A stretch of 54,057 bases of DNA. Source: Terrimonas sp. (GTDB lineage Bacteria > Bacteroidota > Bacteroidia > Chitinophagales > Chitinophagaceae). This document shows positions 24,082 to 32,318 of the stretch, piece after piece. Each line of letters begins with the position of its first letter. Position 1 is the stretch's first letter. The stretch spans positions 1 through 54,057 of the forward strand of contig WGMO01000009.1 in the NCBI GenBank assembly GCA_016125075.1, in the 5' to 3' direction. The notes beneath the pieces are model-generated. The model was not told the origin of the DNA. It saw only the letters and a list, made by a program, of their open reading frames with translations, and did not search any database. The position numbers were made by a program, and so were the translations under genes.

Positions 24082-24888
24082 ATGAAGTTGTTGCTGATTT
24101 TTGCATTGTTTTTTTCGGCCTGCACCCTGACCAAGCGACTGTCCCTGCCGGTGCGCAGCACATCCGCTATGAGCGGTTCTGAATTTTATAAAAAAGCAAT
24201 AGCCATGCAATGGCAGCAAAGGGATTCTTTCGCCCTGCAGGAAATACTGGCGGGCAACCTCCCGGGATTTTGGAAAAAATTTACGGCCATCCAAACATCC
24301 ATTACCGATTCAGCATCCGGGAAAAAGATAAGAGCAATTTATTTTGTTTCGCGTGATTACCTGTCGATCGGTAATGATCATGATTGGGCCAGGGTTCCCC
24401 TCACGCCGATGGCCGGTCAGAAAATTGCGGATATGTTTCAATGTTTTTTACCCACCCGGAAAATAGTGGATGATATCTACCGGCAGGCAAAAATTCATCT
24501 TGAACCCGTTCCTTTACTCGCCTTCCGCGACAGTACTGTCACCATGTGGCAACATCACCTGATCATAGAAGGCCAGCGCAGGGGCAGGAAGGGACTCATT
24601 GCAGGCATCAAGAAAGATGTCGTTATATCAGGAAAGATTTCAAGGGATCCCAAACCCGGCAGGGTCGCCATATATGGATGGCATCAACCCGGCGGGCGCC
24701 CGATCCAACCCCTTTATACCGGTCATGTCAACTGGTATGTGGATTATAGCCATGGGATCCGGTTGGTGTACCGGAAAATGAAGGTGGGCAGGAAATGGAT
24801 GGATTATACAGCAGTGCTGCAGGATCCAACACTAAAAGCGCTTATATGTGATGAGGCCGACTGTGATTTTTACCGGTACCCGGAATGA
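24082..24888 (+). CDS. Lipoprotein of unknown function
   Basis: The 268-residue protein has a lipoprotein signal (LFFSAC, Cys near residue 14). The mature part contains conserved-looking blocks: FYFVSRDYLSIG-like IYFVSRDYLSIGNDHDWARVPLTP (cited in part, near residues 90-112), a GWHQPGGRPIQPLYTGH block, and WYVDYSHGIRLVYRKM with an invariant-looking His near the end. I do not recognise a named domain. The His/Asp/Tyr-rich blocks could form an enzyme or binding site, but I cannot assign one. A TATCTTTC element lies 4 bases before the ATG, so the mRNA may be nearly leaderless. Confidence 0.7.
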   Translation: MKLLLIFALFFSACTLTKRLSLPVRSTSAMSGSEFYKKAIAMQWQQRDSFALQEILAGNLPGFWKKFTAIQTSITDSASGKKIRAIYFVSRDYLSIGNDHDWARVPLTPMAGQKIADMFQCFLPTRKIVDDIYRQAKIHLEPVPLLAFRDSTVTMWQHHLIIEGQRRGRKGLIAGIKKDVVISGKISRDPKPGRVAIYGWHQPGGRPIQPLYTGHVNWYVDYSHGIRLVYRKMKVGRKWMDYTAVLQDPTLKALICDEADCDFYRYPE

Positions 24889-24925
24889 ATGCATTGACAG
24901 GAAGAACAGCCAGTACACTTGCCGA

Positions 24926-26275
24926 TCAGGCATTGGCCCAGCTGACGATCTTTTGCGCTGCTTCGATTACGTTATGACAATACTGCCCGGTAAAATTGTC
25001 CGGCAGTTTTTCGTGTAGCGGGATCGTATAACTGGCACTCAGTGCCTTGGCACCGTCAAAATCTACATAGGAAAGCCTTGCCGATAACTCTTCTTCGGGC
25101 CGGTTAAAATCTGCACCGGGTAAAATGGCCACCCCGCATTCTTCCAGCAACTGCTCACACATTATGGCACTGTTATCGATCCCTCTCCGGTTCAAGGAGT
25201 CTTTCAGGTTTGAAAAATCGAGAAATAGATAGAATCCTCCCGTAGGGTCATTGACCATGATATTCCCTGCTTTCAAAATAGAGGCGGTTTCCGTTCCCAG
25301 GGCGGCAAGGATTTTCCGGGCATGCCATAAATAATCTTCAATTTCCGAACCGCCATTGAAGGCCTGGATCGCTGCATACTGGATAGGAGCGCTGACCGAG
25401 GTATAGGTCTCACTGGCCACTGCGGCCATGGCTTCCATCAGCCAGTGAAGTTCGGGCGGAAAAGAAAATGTGCCCAGGCGCCAGCCACCGGCACCACACC
25501 ATTTCGACAAACCGGAACTGATGATGGTCCCTTCGGGATAGTAACGGGCGATGGAAGTATGGTTGCCCTGGTGATGCAGCTGCCCGTATATTTCGTCGGA
25601 CAGGATGTAGATATTGTTTCTTTTGCAGGCCTCCGCCAGGGCCAGCACACTTTCCTGGCCATAAGTGATGCCATCGGGATTGCCGGGATAGTTGAGGATC
25701 AGCAGGTAGGGGTTACCGTTATGATTAGTATTGGCCTTACAGAATGCATCCAGTTGTTCCGGGAGCAGCCGCCAGCTTTCTGATGCCGCCGTATGGATAA
25801 CATGTATCGTATTCCCGATAATCCTTGCCTGGGGCAGGTAGGAGACCCAACTGGGGCTGGGGATGATCACCTCCCCTTCAAATACCATCTGTAACAGAAA
25901 CAGGAGTTCTTTTGACCCCGGCCCGATGATCACGTTTTCCGCCAGCCGGTCCACCCCGTCTTTCCGCCGGTGGAACTCGGCGACCGCCTGCCGCAGTGCC
26001 GGTAAGCCCTGCACATGGAGGTAGTCTTTTTGCGGGGCATAGAGCCGCAGGGCATTCACCACCGATTCGGGCACCGGGAAGGGGGATTGTCCCAGCCCCA
26101 GCTTATAGATATGTTTTCCTTTTTCCGCCAGTTCCCTGCAATGCTGGTTGATGCGCAGGGTGGGCGATTCCTTCAGGCCCACTACGTTGGGATTCAGGTA
26201 CAGGTGTTTTTGATGCTGTATGGGCGACGCCGCCTCACTCAAAGTTGACGGTTTCGGGGAGGGAGATGTGCTCAT
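24926..26275 (-). CDS. PLP-dependent aminotransferase, class I/II
   Basis: The 449-residue fold type I aminotransferase has NYPGNPDG (substrate and PLP region), the ILSDEIYGQLHH segment with the PLP-binding Asp and Tyr, and SGLSKWCGAGGWRLG holding the Schiff-base lysine and phosphate-binding arginine. The substrate is not clear. Its start lies 41 bp inside the end of the KamA-like gene on the same strand, so the two are almost certainly co-transcribed and translationally coupled. This suggests a pathway for a beta-amino acid or a lysine-derived compound, but that is inference. Confidence 0.88.
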   Translation of the reverse strand: MSTSPSPKPSTLSEAASPIQHQKHLYLNPNVVGLKESPTLRINQHCRELAEKGKHIYKLGLGQSPFPVPESVVNALRLYAPQKDYLHVQGLPALRQAVAEFHRRKDGVDRLAENVIIGPGSKELLFLLQMVFEGEVIIPSPSWVSYLPQARIIGNTIHVIHTAASESWRLLPEQLDAFCKANTNHNGNPYLLILNYPGNPDGITYGQESVLALAEACKRNNIYILSDEIYGQLHHQGNHTSIARYYPEGTIISSGLSKWCGAGGWRLGTFSFPPELHWLMEAMAAVASETYTSVSAPIQYAAIQAFNGGSEIEDYLWHARKILAALGTETASILKAGNIMVNDPTGGFYLFLDFSNLKDSLNRRGIDNSAIMCEQLLEECGVAILPGADFNRPEEELSARLSYVDFDGAKALSASYTIPLHEKLPDNFTGQYCHNVIEAAQKIVSWANA

Positions 26276-27599
26276 TGAATAGCGCTTTTAATTCATCTTC
26301 AAAAAAGAATTTGTCTTCCCCGAATGCAGGCTTCAGGTCATCCAGCCAGATCGCGTTTTCATCATATTTTGCAAAAAACGGACGGGCCACCCAATCGGGG
26401 TTCCTGCCCTGCAAAAAACGGAGTGTCATGATCTTTTCACCGTTCACTTCGCTGACACCCAGCAACTGGATCTTACCCGGTGTGGCACTCATACTGGGAC
26501 CTCTAACGGTGCGGCATACGCCACTTATTTTCTGGTAGGCTTCGCGGAAAATATGCCAGGCTTCCACCAGCGGAACCTGGAAATAATGCTGGGCGCCCGT
26601 ATCCCTCGCCACAAACATGTAATAGGGGATGCAATTCAGGTTAACCTGTTTTCTCCACATCTCGGCCCATGTATCGGCATCGGCGTTGATATTGCGCATG
26701 ATGGGCGACTGTGTCCGGATCTGTGCCCCGGTATTGCGGATCCTCCTGATGGCTTTTTGCACGGCAGGGGTGGAAAGTTCAACAGGATGATTGAAATGCG
26801 CCATGATGGCCAGGTTCTTCCCGGATTTTACGATCCTTTCAAAAGTGCGGAGGGTATCATCGGCATCATCATCGGTTAAGAATTTATATGGCCAGTATCC
26901 CAAAGCTTTCGTGCCAATGCGAATGGTTTGCAGGTTCGGGATATCCGCATCAAGAATATTATCGATATAGGAAGCAAAGATCTTATTCTTCATGATCATC
27001 GGGTCTCCGCCGGTGAAGAGAAGGTCGGTCACTTCGGTATGCTGCTGCAGGTATTTTACCAGCAATTCGGTTTCCCGCATGGCAAATTTCCATTCGTCCA
27101 TGCCGACGAATTGCGGCCAGCGAAAACAAAAGCTGCAATAGGCATGACAGGTCTGTCCCTGGCTGGGAAAGAATAAAACCGTTTCACGGTACTTATGTTG
27201 CATACCGGTCAGCCGGTGGCCTTCGATCATCGGAACATTATGCTCCAGTTGTCCGGCAGGATGGGGGTTCAGGTCTTTCCGGATTTCATTCGCCACTTTC
27301 TTTATTTCATCCTTTGAAGCGGGTGAATGCATGGCAGCCAGCATGGTATTGTAATGGACCGTGGTCAGCATTTCCTTTCGCGGAAAGGTGAGCGTAAAGA
27401 TCGGGTCATCAGGAACATTGTCCCAGTTGATCAGCTCATTGATGACATAATTATTGCTTTTAAAAGGCAGAACATGGCTTACAACGTCAATATCGGTAAT
27501 TTGCTCTTGTGTTAATCGGCCAATCTGAGGTATCTGCCTGAAATTATGTTGTGCGTATGACTTGTAAACGTATGCCTGCGGAATGTGTGCAGTCAACAT
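26235..27599 (-). CDS. KamA-family radical SAM protein (lysine 2,3-aminomutase-like)
   Basis: From the ATG at 27599 the protein has 454 residues. The radical SAM cluster motif CxxxCxxC is at C151, C155 and C158 (CHAYCSFC), preceded by RETVLFFPSQGQT. DLLFTGGDPMIMKN is the GGDP motif. KamA enzymes use PLP and a 5'-deoxyadenosyl radical to move an amino group from C2 to C3. The usual PGGGGK site for PLP is replaced by SATPGK near the C-terminus, so the substrate may not be lysine. The frame is open 43 codons further upstream, but an AAGGAGG sequence sets the shorter start. It overlaps the aminotransferase gene by 41 bp. Confidence 0.88.
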   Translation of the reverse strand: MLTAHIPQAYVYKSYAQHNFRQIPQIGRLTQEQITDIDVVSHVLPFKSNNYVINELINWDNVPDDPIFTLTFPRKEMLTTVHYNTMLAAMHSPASKDEIKKVANEIRKDLNPHPAGQLEHNVPMIEGHRLTGMQHKYRETVLFFPSQGQTCHAYCSFCFRWPQFVGMDEWKFAMRETELLVKYLQQHTEVTDLLFTGGDPMIMKNKIFASYIDNILDADIPNLQTIRIGTKALGYWPYKFLTDDDADDTLRTFERIVKSGKNLAIMAHFNHPVELSTPAVQKAIRRIRNTGAQIRTQSPIMRNINADADTWAEMWRKQVNLNCIPYYMFVARDTGAQHYFQVPLVEAWHIFREAYQKISGVCRTVRGPSMSATPGKIQLLGVSEVNGEKIMTLRFLQGRNPDWVARPFFAKYDENAIWLDDLKPAFGEDKFFFEDELKALFNEHISLPETVNFE

Positions 27600-27603
27600 A
27601 ATA

Positions 27604-27610
27604 CCTCCTT
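27604..27610 (-). promoter_or_regulatory. Shine-Dalgarno sequence setting the KamA-like start
   Basis: AAGGAGG on the minus strand lies 4 bases upstream of the ATG at 27599. Such a perfect anti-SD match is uncommon in Bacteroidota. It argues for this start over the TTG, GTG or ATG codons further upstream. Confidence 0.7.
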
Positions 27611-27784
27611 TTTTAAAGTGAAAAAATATGTGAAGAGCAGCTATCAAACTTACGAAATTTATCCCATGCATCCATGAAATAAACAATATAATATCCATTG
27701 TTGTTGCTCCTTCTTTCCGGGAAAACATTTTCTTCCATTTGAAATTTGTTTACCATTTTTGCAGATCATCTTTTTGTGAATGAT

Positions 27785-28606
27785 ATGAATGATATTTTAC
27801 TAAAACTGGAAGAAGCGGTTCAATTTTTACAGGCAAAAGGTATATCCCGTCCCGGGGTGGGTGTTGTACTGGGAAGCGGCCTGGGCAGTTTCGTGAATGA
27901 AATTGACATCGAACAGGAGATCAGTTACCAATCCATTCCCCATTTCCCGGTGTCTACCGTTGAAGGGCATAGCGGGAAATTGATTTTTGGAAAACTATCC
28001 GGTAAACAGTTGGTCTGTATGGCCGGCCGTTTTCATTATTATGAAGGGTATACTCCCGAAGAAGTGGTATTCCCGATCCGGGTGATGATACGACTGGGTA
28101 TTGAAAATATTATCCTATCCAATGCAGCGGGTGGGGTGAACCCCGGCTATAAGGTCGGTGACCTGATGATCATTAAGGATCATATCAGCTTCGCCACCAA
28201 AAATCCATTGATCGGGAAAAACCTTTCGACACTGGGACCGCGGTTTCCCGATATGAGTGAACCCTATAAAAAAGAACTCATCGCCCGGGCGCTGGACATC
28301 GGCCGGCAACAGGGCATCGACATCAAACAAGGTGTTTACTTTGGGGTTACCGGTCCGACTTTTGAAACCCGGGCAGAATACCAGATGATCAGGATACTGG
28401 GCGGTGATGCTGTGGGTATGAGCACGGTGCAGGAAGTGGTAGCGGCCAATCATATGGGGATACCGGTTTTTGCCATGAGCGTGATCACCGATATTGGGGT
28501 ACGCGAAGATGAAAACACCATTACCCATGAGGAAGTCCTTCATTTTGCCAAAGCTGCAGAACCCAAGATCACCCTGATCATAAAAGAGATGATCGCTTCA
28601 CTTTAA
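27785..28606 (+). CDS. Purine-nucleoside phosphorylase, class I trimeric
   Basis: The enzyme splits inosine and guanosine with phosphate to base and ribose 1-phosphate in purine salvage. At 273 residues it has GVGVVLGSGLGSF, VEGHSGKLIFG, AGRFHYYEGYTPEEV, SNAAGGVNPGYKVGDLMII and the C-terminal GPTFETRAEYQMI followed by GMSTVQEVV, all trimeric PNP signatures. The ATG at 27785 is preferred over the one at 27746, since family members begin shortly before the helix ILLKLEEAV. It is divergent from the KamA-like gene. Confidence 0.94.
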   Translation: MNDILLKLEEAVQFLQAKGISRPGVGVVLGSGLGSFVNEIDIEQEISYQSIPHFPVSTVEGHSGKLIFGKLSGKQLVCMAGRFHYYEGYTPEEVVFPIRVMIRLGIENIILSNAAGGVNPGYKVGDLMIIKDHISFATKNPLIGKNLSTLGPRFPDMSEPYKKELIARALDIGRQQGIDIKQGVYFGVTGPTFETRAEYQMIRILGGDAVGMSTVQEVVAANHMGIPVFAMSVITDIGVREDENTITHEEVLHFAKAAEPKITLIIKEMIASL

Positions 28607-28669
28607 CTTTTGCATGTATCATTTTTATCACAAGCGGTTTAACTTAGCGTTTATTTATTTGAGGGTACG

Positions 28670-30709
28670 TTGAAAAAATTATTTTTTCATATCGGTATTG
28701 TCTTTTTCCTGCTGGCACCCCATTTCTGTTGGGGGCAGGGAAGGCCTATTGACGGATCGGTGCTGCGCAATTCAGGTTTTGGCAATACCGGTGGCAGGGG
28801 GGGTGGTACCAATATCCGGGGCGGTCAATCCAACGACAGTTTAGAACACAGGGACTATTCCGCCGATTCCCTCACGATATTTTACCGGATCCCTTCTTCT
28901 ACGCTGGCCACAAAACTGGATTCTTCCATTAGGGATTTCACCAAAAAATTTCCCATCCCCGCCGATCATATCTACCTGGGTAACCTGGGTAATCCCACTC
29001 ATTCCTTACTGTTCACCCCTTTCATGAAAGCCGGATGGGATCCTGGTTTTCATGCACTGGATGTTTATAAATGGCCTTTGGAGAATGTCCGTTTCTTCAA
29101 TACCACCAAACCTTATACGGAATTGAACTACCTGCTGGGCAGCAAAACAGAACAGTTGATCGAAGTCTTGCATACGCAGAATATCAAACCCAACTGGAAT
29201 GCCCTTTTCCAATACCGGCTGATCAATTCCCCCGGATTTTTTAAAAATCAAAAGACAAACCATAATAATTACCTGCTCAGTTCCTGGTACCAGTCGCCCA
29301 AAAAACGATATAATAATTATTTTGTCATACTGGCCAACAAATTGCAGTCATCCGAAAACGGCGGATTCAGGGATGACCAGGATTATTTCAATGACAGGAT
29401 CTTTAAGGACCGATTCAATATCCCCACAAAACTCGGAGGCGACCAGGCAGCCGGGGCAGGATTTTTCAGCAAGGCGCTGGATGTGGGCAACCGCTACAAT
29501 GAATTTACCGTGATGTTGCGACAGCAATATGACCTGGGTCGGAAGGATTCACTGGTCACCGATTCTACCATCATTCCCCTGTTCTATCCCCGCTTACGGT
29601 TTGAACATACCCTTACTTATAATGCTTTCACCTATAATTATACTGATAATATTGCGGATACGAATTATTATGCAAAATATTATGGATTATCCCTGCCCAA
29701 CCAGTCGGACACTTTCAGCCTCCAGGATAAATGGAAACAACTGATCAATGACTTTTCCATCTACCAGTTTCCCGATGCCAATAACCTGCAACAATATATC
29801 AAGCTGGGAGCAGCCTTGGAAACCCTGAAAGGTACATTTACCACGGGTGGGCAATCCTTTTATAATTTTTACGGGCATGTGGAATACAGGAATAAAACAA
29901 AGAACCAGAAATGGGATATGGGGCTAAACGGTTTATTGTATTTCGGGGGACTGAATTCCGGGGATTACAATGCAAGGGTGAACCTGAAACGCTATTCACG
30001 CAAATCGGGTGCCTTTATCGAATTGGGGTTCGAGAATACGAACAGGACACCCTCTTTTATTTTTGATGACCGGAGCAGTTTTGCCCTGGATAACCAACAT
30101 AGTTTTCAGAAAGAAAACCTTACTCATATCCAGGCCTCCGTTTACCAGCCCCGTTTTAAATTGCGGCTGAGCGGGCATTATTTCCTGGTCAGTAACATGA
30201 CCTATTACAGGAATTATTATCAGCCCCAGCAGGAAAATGCATTGTTCAATGTATTGCAGCTGTCGGCCGAAAAAGTATTCAGGCTGGGCAAACACTGGAA
30301 CTGGTATGCCGATGTTTATGTGCAGCAAAAAACCGGGAATGTGGACCTGAATATACCGGTGCTTTTTACCCGGCAGCGTTTAGCGCTGGAAGGATTGTTT
30401 TTTACCAATCTCAATGTATCCACCGGTCTGGAACTGCGTTACCATACACCTTATAAGGCAGATGCCTACTCCCCGGTCCTGGGCAGGTTTTTTTACCAGG
30501 ACAGTATCCGGATTACCAACCTCCCGGATATTGCAGCCTTTCTTCATTTCAGGATCCGCAGCATGAAGGTCTTTATCCGCCTCGAAAACCTCAATACCGT
30601 TTCGAACAAGTTCGGTTTTGGATTTTATAATAATAATGAGGTGTCGCCGGGCTATATTAACCCCGGGATGGTCATGCGGGTGGGTATTTTCTGGAATTTT
30701 GTTAATTGA
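28670..30709 (+). CDS. Putative porin, outer-membrane beta-barrel
   Basis: The 679-residue protein has a signal peptide (cleavage near CWGQ, residue 23), a Gly-rich linker (NTGGRGGGTNIRGG), and then a long barrel with alternating aromatic strands, as in the Bacteroidota putative porin family. IYLGNLGNPTHSLLFTP near residues 100-116 is typical. The start is TTG at 28670, directly before the Lys-Lys of the signal peptide. Substrate unknown. A 63-bp gap follows the phosphorylase gene, so read-through is possible. Confidence 0.85.
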   Translation: MKKLFFHIGIVFFLLAPHFCWGQGRPIDGSVLRNSGFGNTGGRGGGTNIRGGQSNDSLEHRDYSADSLTIFYRIPSSTLATKLDSSIRDFTKKFPIPADHIYLGNLGNPTHSLLFTPFMKAGWDPGFHALDVYKWPLENVRFFNTTKPYTELNYLLGSKTEQLIEVLHTQNIKPNWNALFQYRLINSPGFFKNQKTNHNNYLLSSWYQSPKKRYNNYFVILANKLQSSENGGFRDDQDYFNDRIFKDRFNIPTKLGGDQAAGAGFFSKALDVGNRYNEFTVMLRQQYDLGRKDSLVTDSTIIPLFYPRLRFEHTLTYNAFTYNYTDNIADTNYYAKYYGLSLPNQSDTFSLQDKWKQLINDFSIYQFPDANNLQQYIKLGAALETLKGTFTTGGQSFYNFYGHVEYRNKTKNQKWDMGLNGLLYFGGLNSGDYNARVNLKRYSRKSGAFIELGFENTNRTPSFIFDDRSSFALDNQHSFQKENLTHIQASVYQPRFKLRLSGHYFLVSNMTYYRNYYQPQQENALFNVLQLSAEKVFRLGKHWNWYADVYVQQKTGNVDLNIPVLFTRQRLALEGLFFTNLNVSTGLELRYHTPYKADAYSPVLGRFFYQDSIRITNLPDIAAFLHFRIRSMKVFIRLENLNTVSNKFGFGFYNNNEVSPGYINPGMVMRVGIFWNFVN

Positions 30710-30774
30710 TTGACAAATATTTAACAAAAATTGGAAATTCTCATCCTGTTGTTTTAACTCCCGGAAACCTTGTA

Positions 30775-30782
30775 TATCTTTG
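30775..30782 (+). promoter_or_regulatory. -7 element at the start of the metal island
   Basis: TATCTTTG matches TAnnTTTG and ends 7 bases before the GTG start of the first island gene. A TTG lies at 30749-30751, 23 bases upstream, slightly further than usual. Confidence 0.55.
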
Positions 30783-30789
30783 CAGTACT

Positions 30790-31173
30790 GTGAAAAAATT
30801 TTTTGCATCCATATTGCTCGTCATCTATATCGCATTCACAAGCGGTATTGTGGTCAATATGCACTTTTGCATGAACCGCTTTGACTCTTTCAAACTGGGT
30901 GCTTCCCAAACTGATGTTTGCAATAAATGTGGCATGCATACAAAGGATGCCAGTGGTTGCTGTCATGATGATGTCAGGATCCTGAAGATACAGGATGACC
31001 AGTTAGCAGGCATGGCCGACTTTCATTTTGTTGCTCCGGCAATGGTGCAGGAAAACCAGGCACCCGAATGGGTTCCGGCACTTGCAACGGTACAAAATAG
31101 GATTAACCAGGATCATGCACCTCCCATCAACGGGCAAATGATCTGTATACAAAACTGCGTTTTCAGAATTTGA
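30790..31173 (+). CDS. HYC_CC_PP-family secreted protein, probable metal ligand
   Basis: From the GTG at 30790 the protein has 127 residues with an N-terminal signal anchor (about 4-23). The family hallmark residues are present: HFC at 25-27 (HYC in most members), CxxC at 44-47, CC at 57-58 and PP at 111-112, plus another Cys pair near 119-123. The frame is open upstream to 30706, but that would bury the signal peptide. The function is unknown; the Cys and His content and its place before HMA and copper-pump genes suggest metal binding in the periplasm. Confidence 0.8.
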   Translation: MKKFFASILLVIYIAFTSGIVVNMHFCMNRFDSFKLGASQTDVCNKCGMHTKDASGCCHDDVRILKIQDDQLAGMADFHFVAPAMVQENQAPEWVPALATVQNRINQDHAPPINGQMICIQNCVFRI

Positions 31174-31253
31174 TACTATACTCCCCCGGTATCATGGGGC
31201 TGACACAAACCCCAGCGTTGAAATTTTATTTTATCAAATAACATACATTCTAT

Positions 31254-31748
31254 ATGAAAACGTTGAAAATATTCTCCATCAGCATATTGTTCTTATCTTT
31301 TTTTAATAACAGTTTTGCCCAGGAAACAAAAACAGAAAGTTTTAAAGTGTCCGGGAATTGCGGCATGTGTAAATCAACCATTGAAAAAGCCGCCCGGGCT
31401 GCCGGTGCCGAGTATGCGGACTGGAACAAAGAAACCAAGGAATTAAGCATTACATACAGTACCACCTCCACCAATACCGCGAAAGTGCAGAAGGCCATTG
31501 CAGCGGCAGGTTATGACAACCCCGGTTTCAGGGCGGAAAATGCCGCGTATGAAAAATTACCGAAATGCTGCCATTACGAAAGGGATGCAACCGTAACTGC
31601 TAAATGCTGCGACAGTGATCAATGCGGAAAAGAAAACGGAAAGTGCACAGAAATGGGTTGTTGCAAGGATGGCAAATGCAGCAGCATGAAGGAAAATGCA
31701 AAGATGGATTGCTGCAAAAACGGTAAATGTGAAAAGCATAGTAAATAA
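31254..31748 (+). CDS. Secreted HMA-domain protein with Cys-rich tail
   Basis: The 164-residue protein has a signal peptide (cleavage near SFAQ, residue 23) and a heavy-metal-associated domain with the metal-binding motif GNCGMC (C36, C39). A conserved LPKCC motif follows at 103-106. The last 50 residues hold ten Cys in repeats of the type CCKDGKC and CCKNGKC, with many Lys, a metallothionein-like sink. It probably binds Cu(I) or a similar soft metal in the periplasm and may hand it to the pumps downstream. The same HMA plus LPxCC module opens the receptor at 32319. Confidence 0.85.
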   Translation: MKTLKIFSISILFLSFFNNSFAQETKTESFKVSGNCGMCKSTIEKAARAAGAEYADWNKETKELSITYSTTSTNTAKVQKAIAAAGYDNPGFRAENAAYEKLPKCCHYERDATVTAKCCDSDQCGKENGKCTEMGCCKDGKCSSMKENAKMDCCKNGKCEKHSK

Positions 31749-31761
31749 CAATCTTTAACAG

Positions 31762-31791
31762 GTACTCCGGGCCCCGCCCCGGGGTACTCTT
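31762..31791 (+). terminator. Hairpin between HMA protein and TlpA-like gene
   Basis: GTACTCCGGG (31762-31771) pairs with CCCGGGGTAC (31778-31787), one G-T pair, followed by only a short T-run. It may be a partial terminator or a processing site that lets the HMA protein be made in excess over the genes downstream. Confidence 0.5.
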
Positions 31792-31800
31792 TAAAATGCA

Positions 31801-32295
31801 ATGATCAATTATAAAAAGATATTCGTGTTGACCGGTTTGATCCTCTTATTGGATTTTACGGGTTTTTCCCAGGCAAAATATGGCAAACAGGCCATGGAGA
31901 TTGCATTACCCTCGCTCAGCGGTGATACCATTAAGTTGTCTTCCCTGAAAGGTAAAGTGGTATTACTGGACTTCTGGGCATCCTGGTGCGGACCCTGCCG
32001 GTATTCCAATAAAGAGATGGTGAAATTGTATGCCAAATACCGGGATAAGGGATTTGAGATATTTGGGGTTTCCCTCGATGAAAACAGGAAAGCCTGGGCC
32101 CAGGCAGTCAGGAAAGACCGGATCAGCTGGTTACAGGTGAATGACAATGGGGGATGGGAAGCGAAAACGGCCCTGCAATGGAATATATACCAGATACCGA
32201 CTTCTTACCTGATCGATAAGGAAGGCCGTTTGGTCGCCATGGATCTTGAACCCCGCGAATTAGAAAGCCTGCTCGAGGATATCCTGAAGAATTGA
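31801..32295 (+). CDS. TlpA-like thioredoxin-family protein
   Basis: The 164-residue protein has an N-terminal signal or anchor (about 6-24) and an AhpC/TSA-Redoxin fold with active site WCGPC (C63, C66) in FWASWCGPCR. A cis-Pro IPTSYLID lies near residues 134-142. It should reduce or exchange disulfides in the periplasm. Sitting between Cys-rich metal proteins, it may keep their cysteines reduced for metal binding. It ends four bases past the first possible start of the receptor frame; the chosen receptor start lies 23 bases further on. Confidence 0.9.
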   Translation: MINYKKIFVLTGLILLLDFTGFSQAKYGKQAMEIALPSLSGDTIKLSSLKGKVVLLDFWASWCGPCRYSNKEMVKLYAKYRDKGFEIFGVSLDENRKAWAQAVRKDRISWLQVNDNGGWEAKTALQWNIYQIPTSYLIDKEGRLVAMDLEPRELESLLEDILKN

Positions 32296-32318
32296 TCATT
32301 GCCATAGGAGATAAGGCG

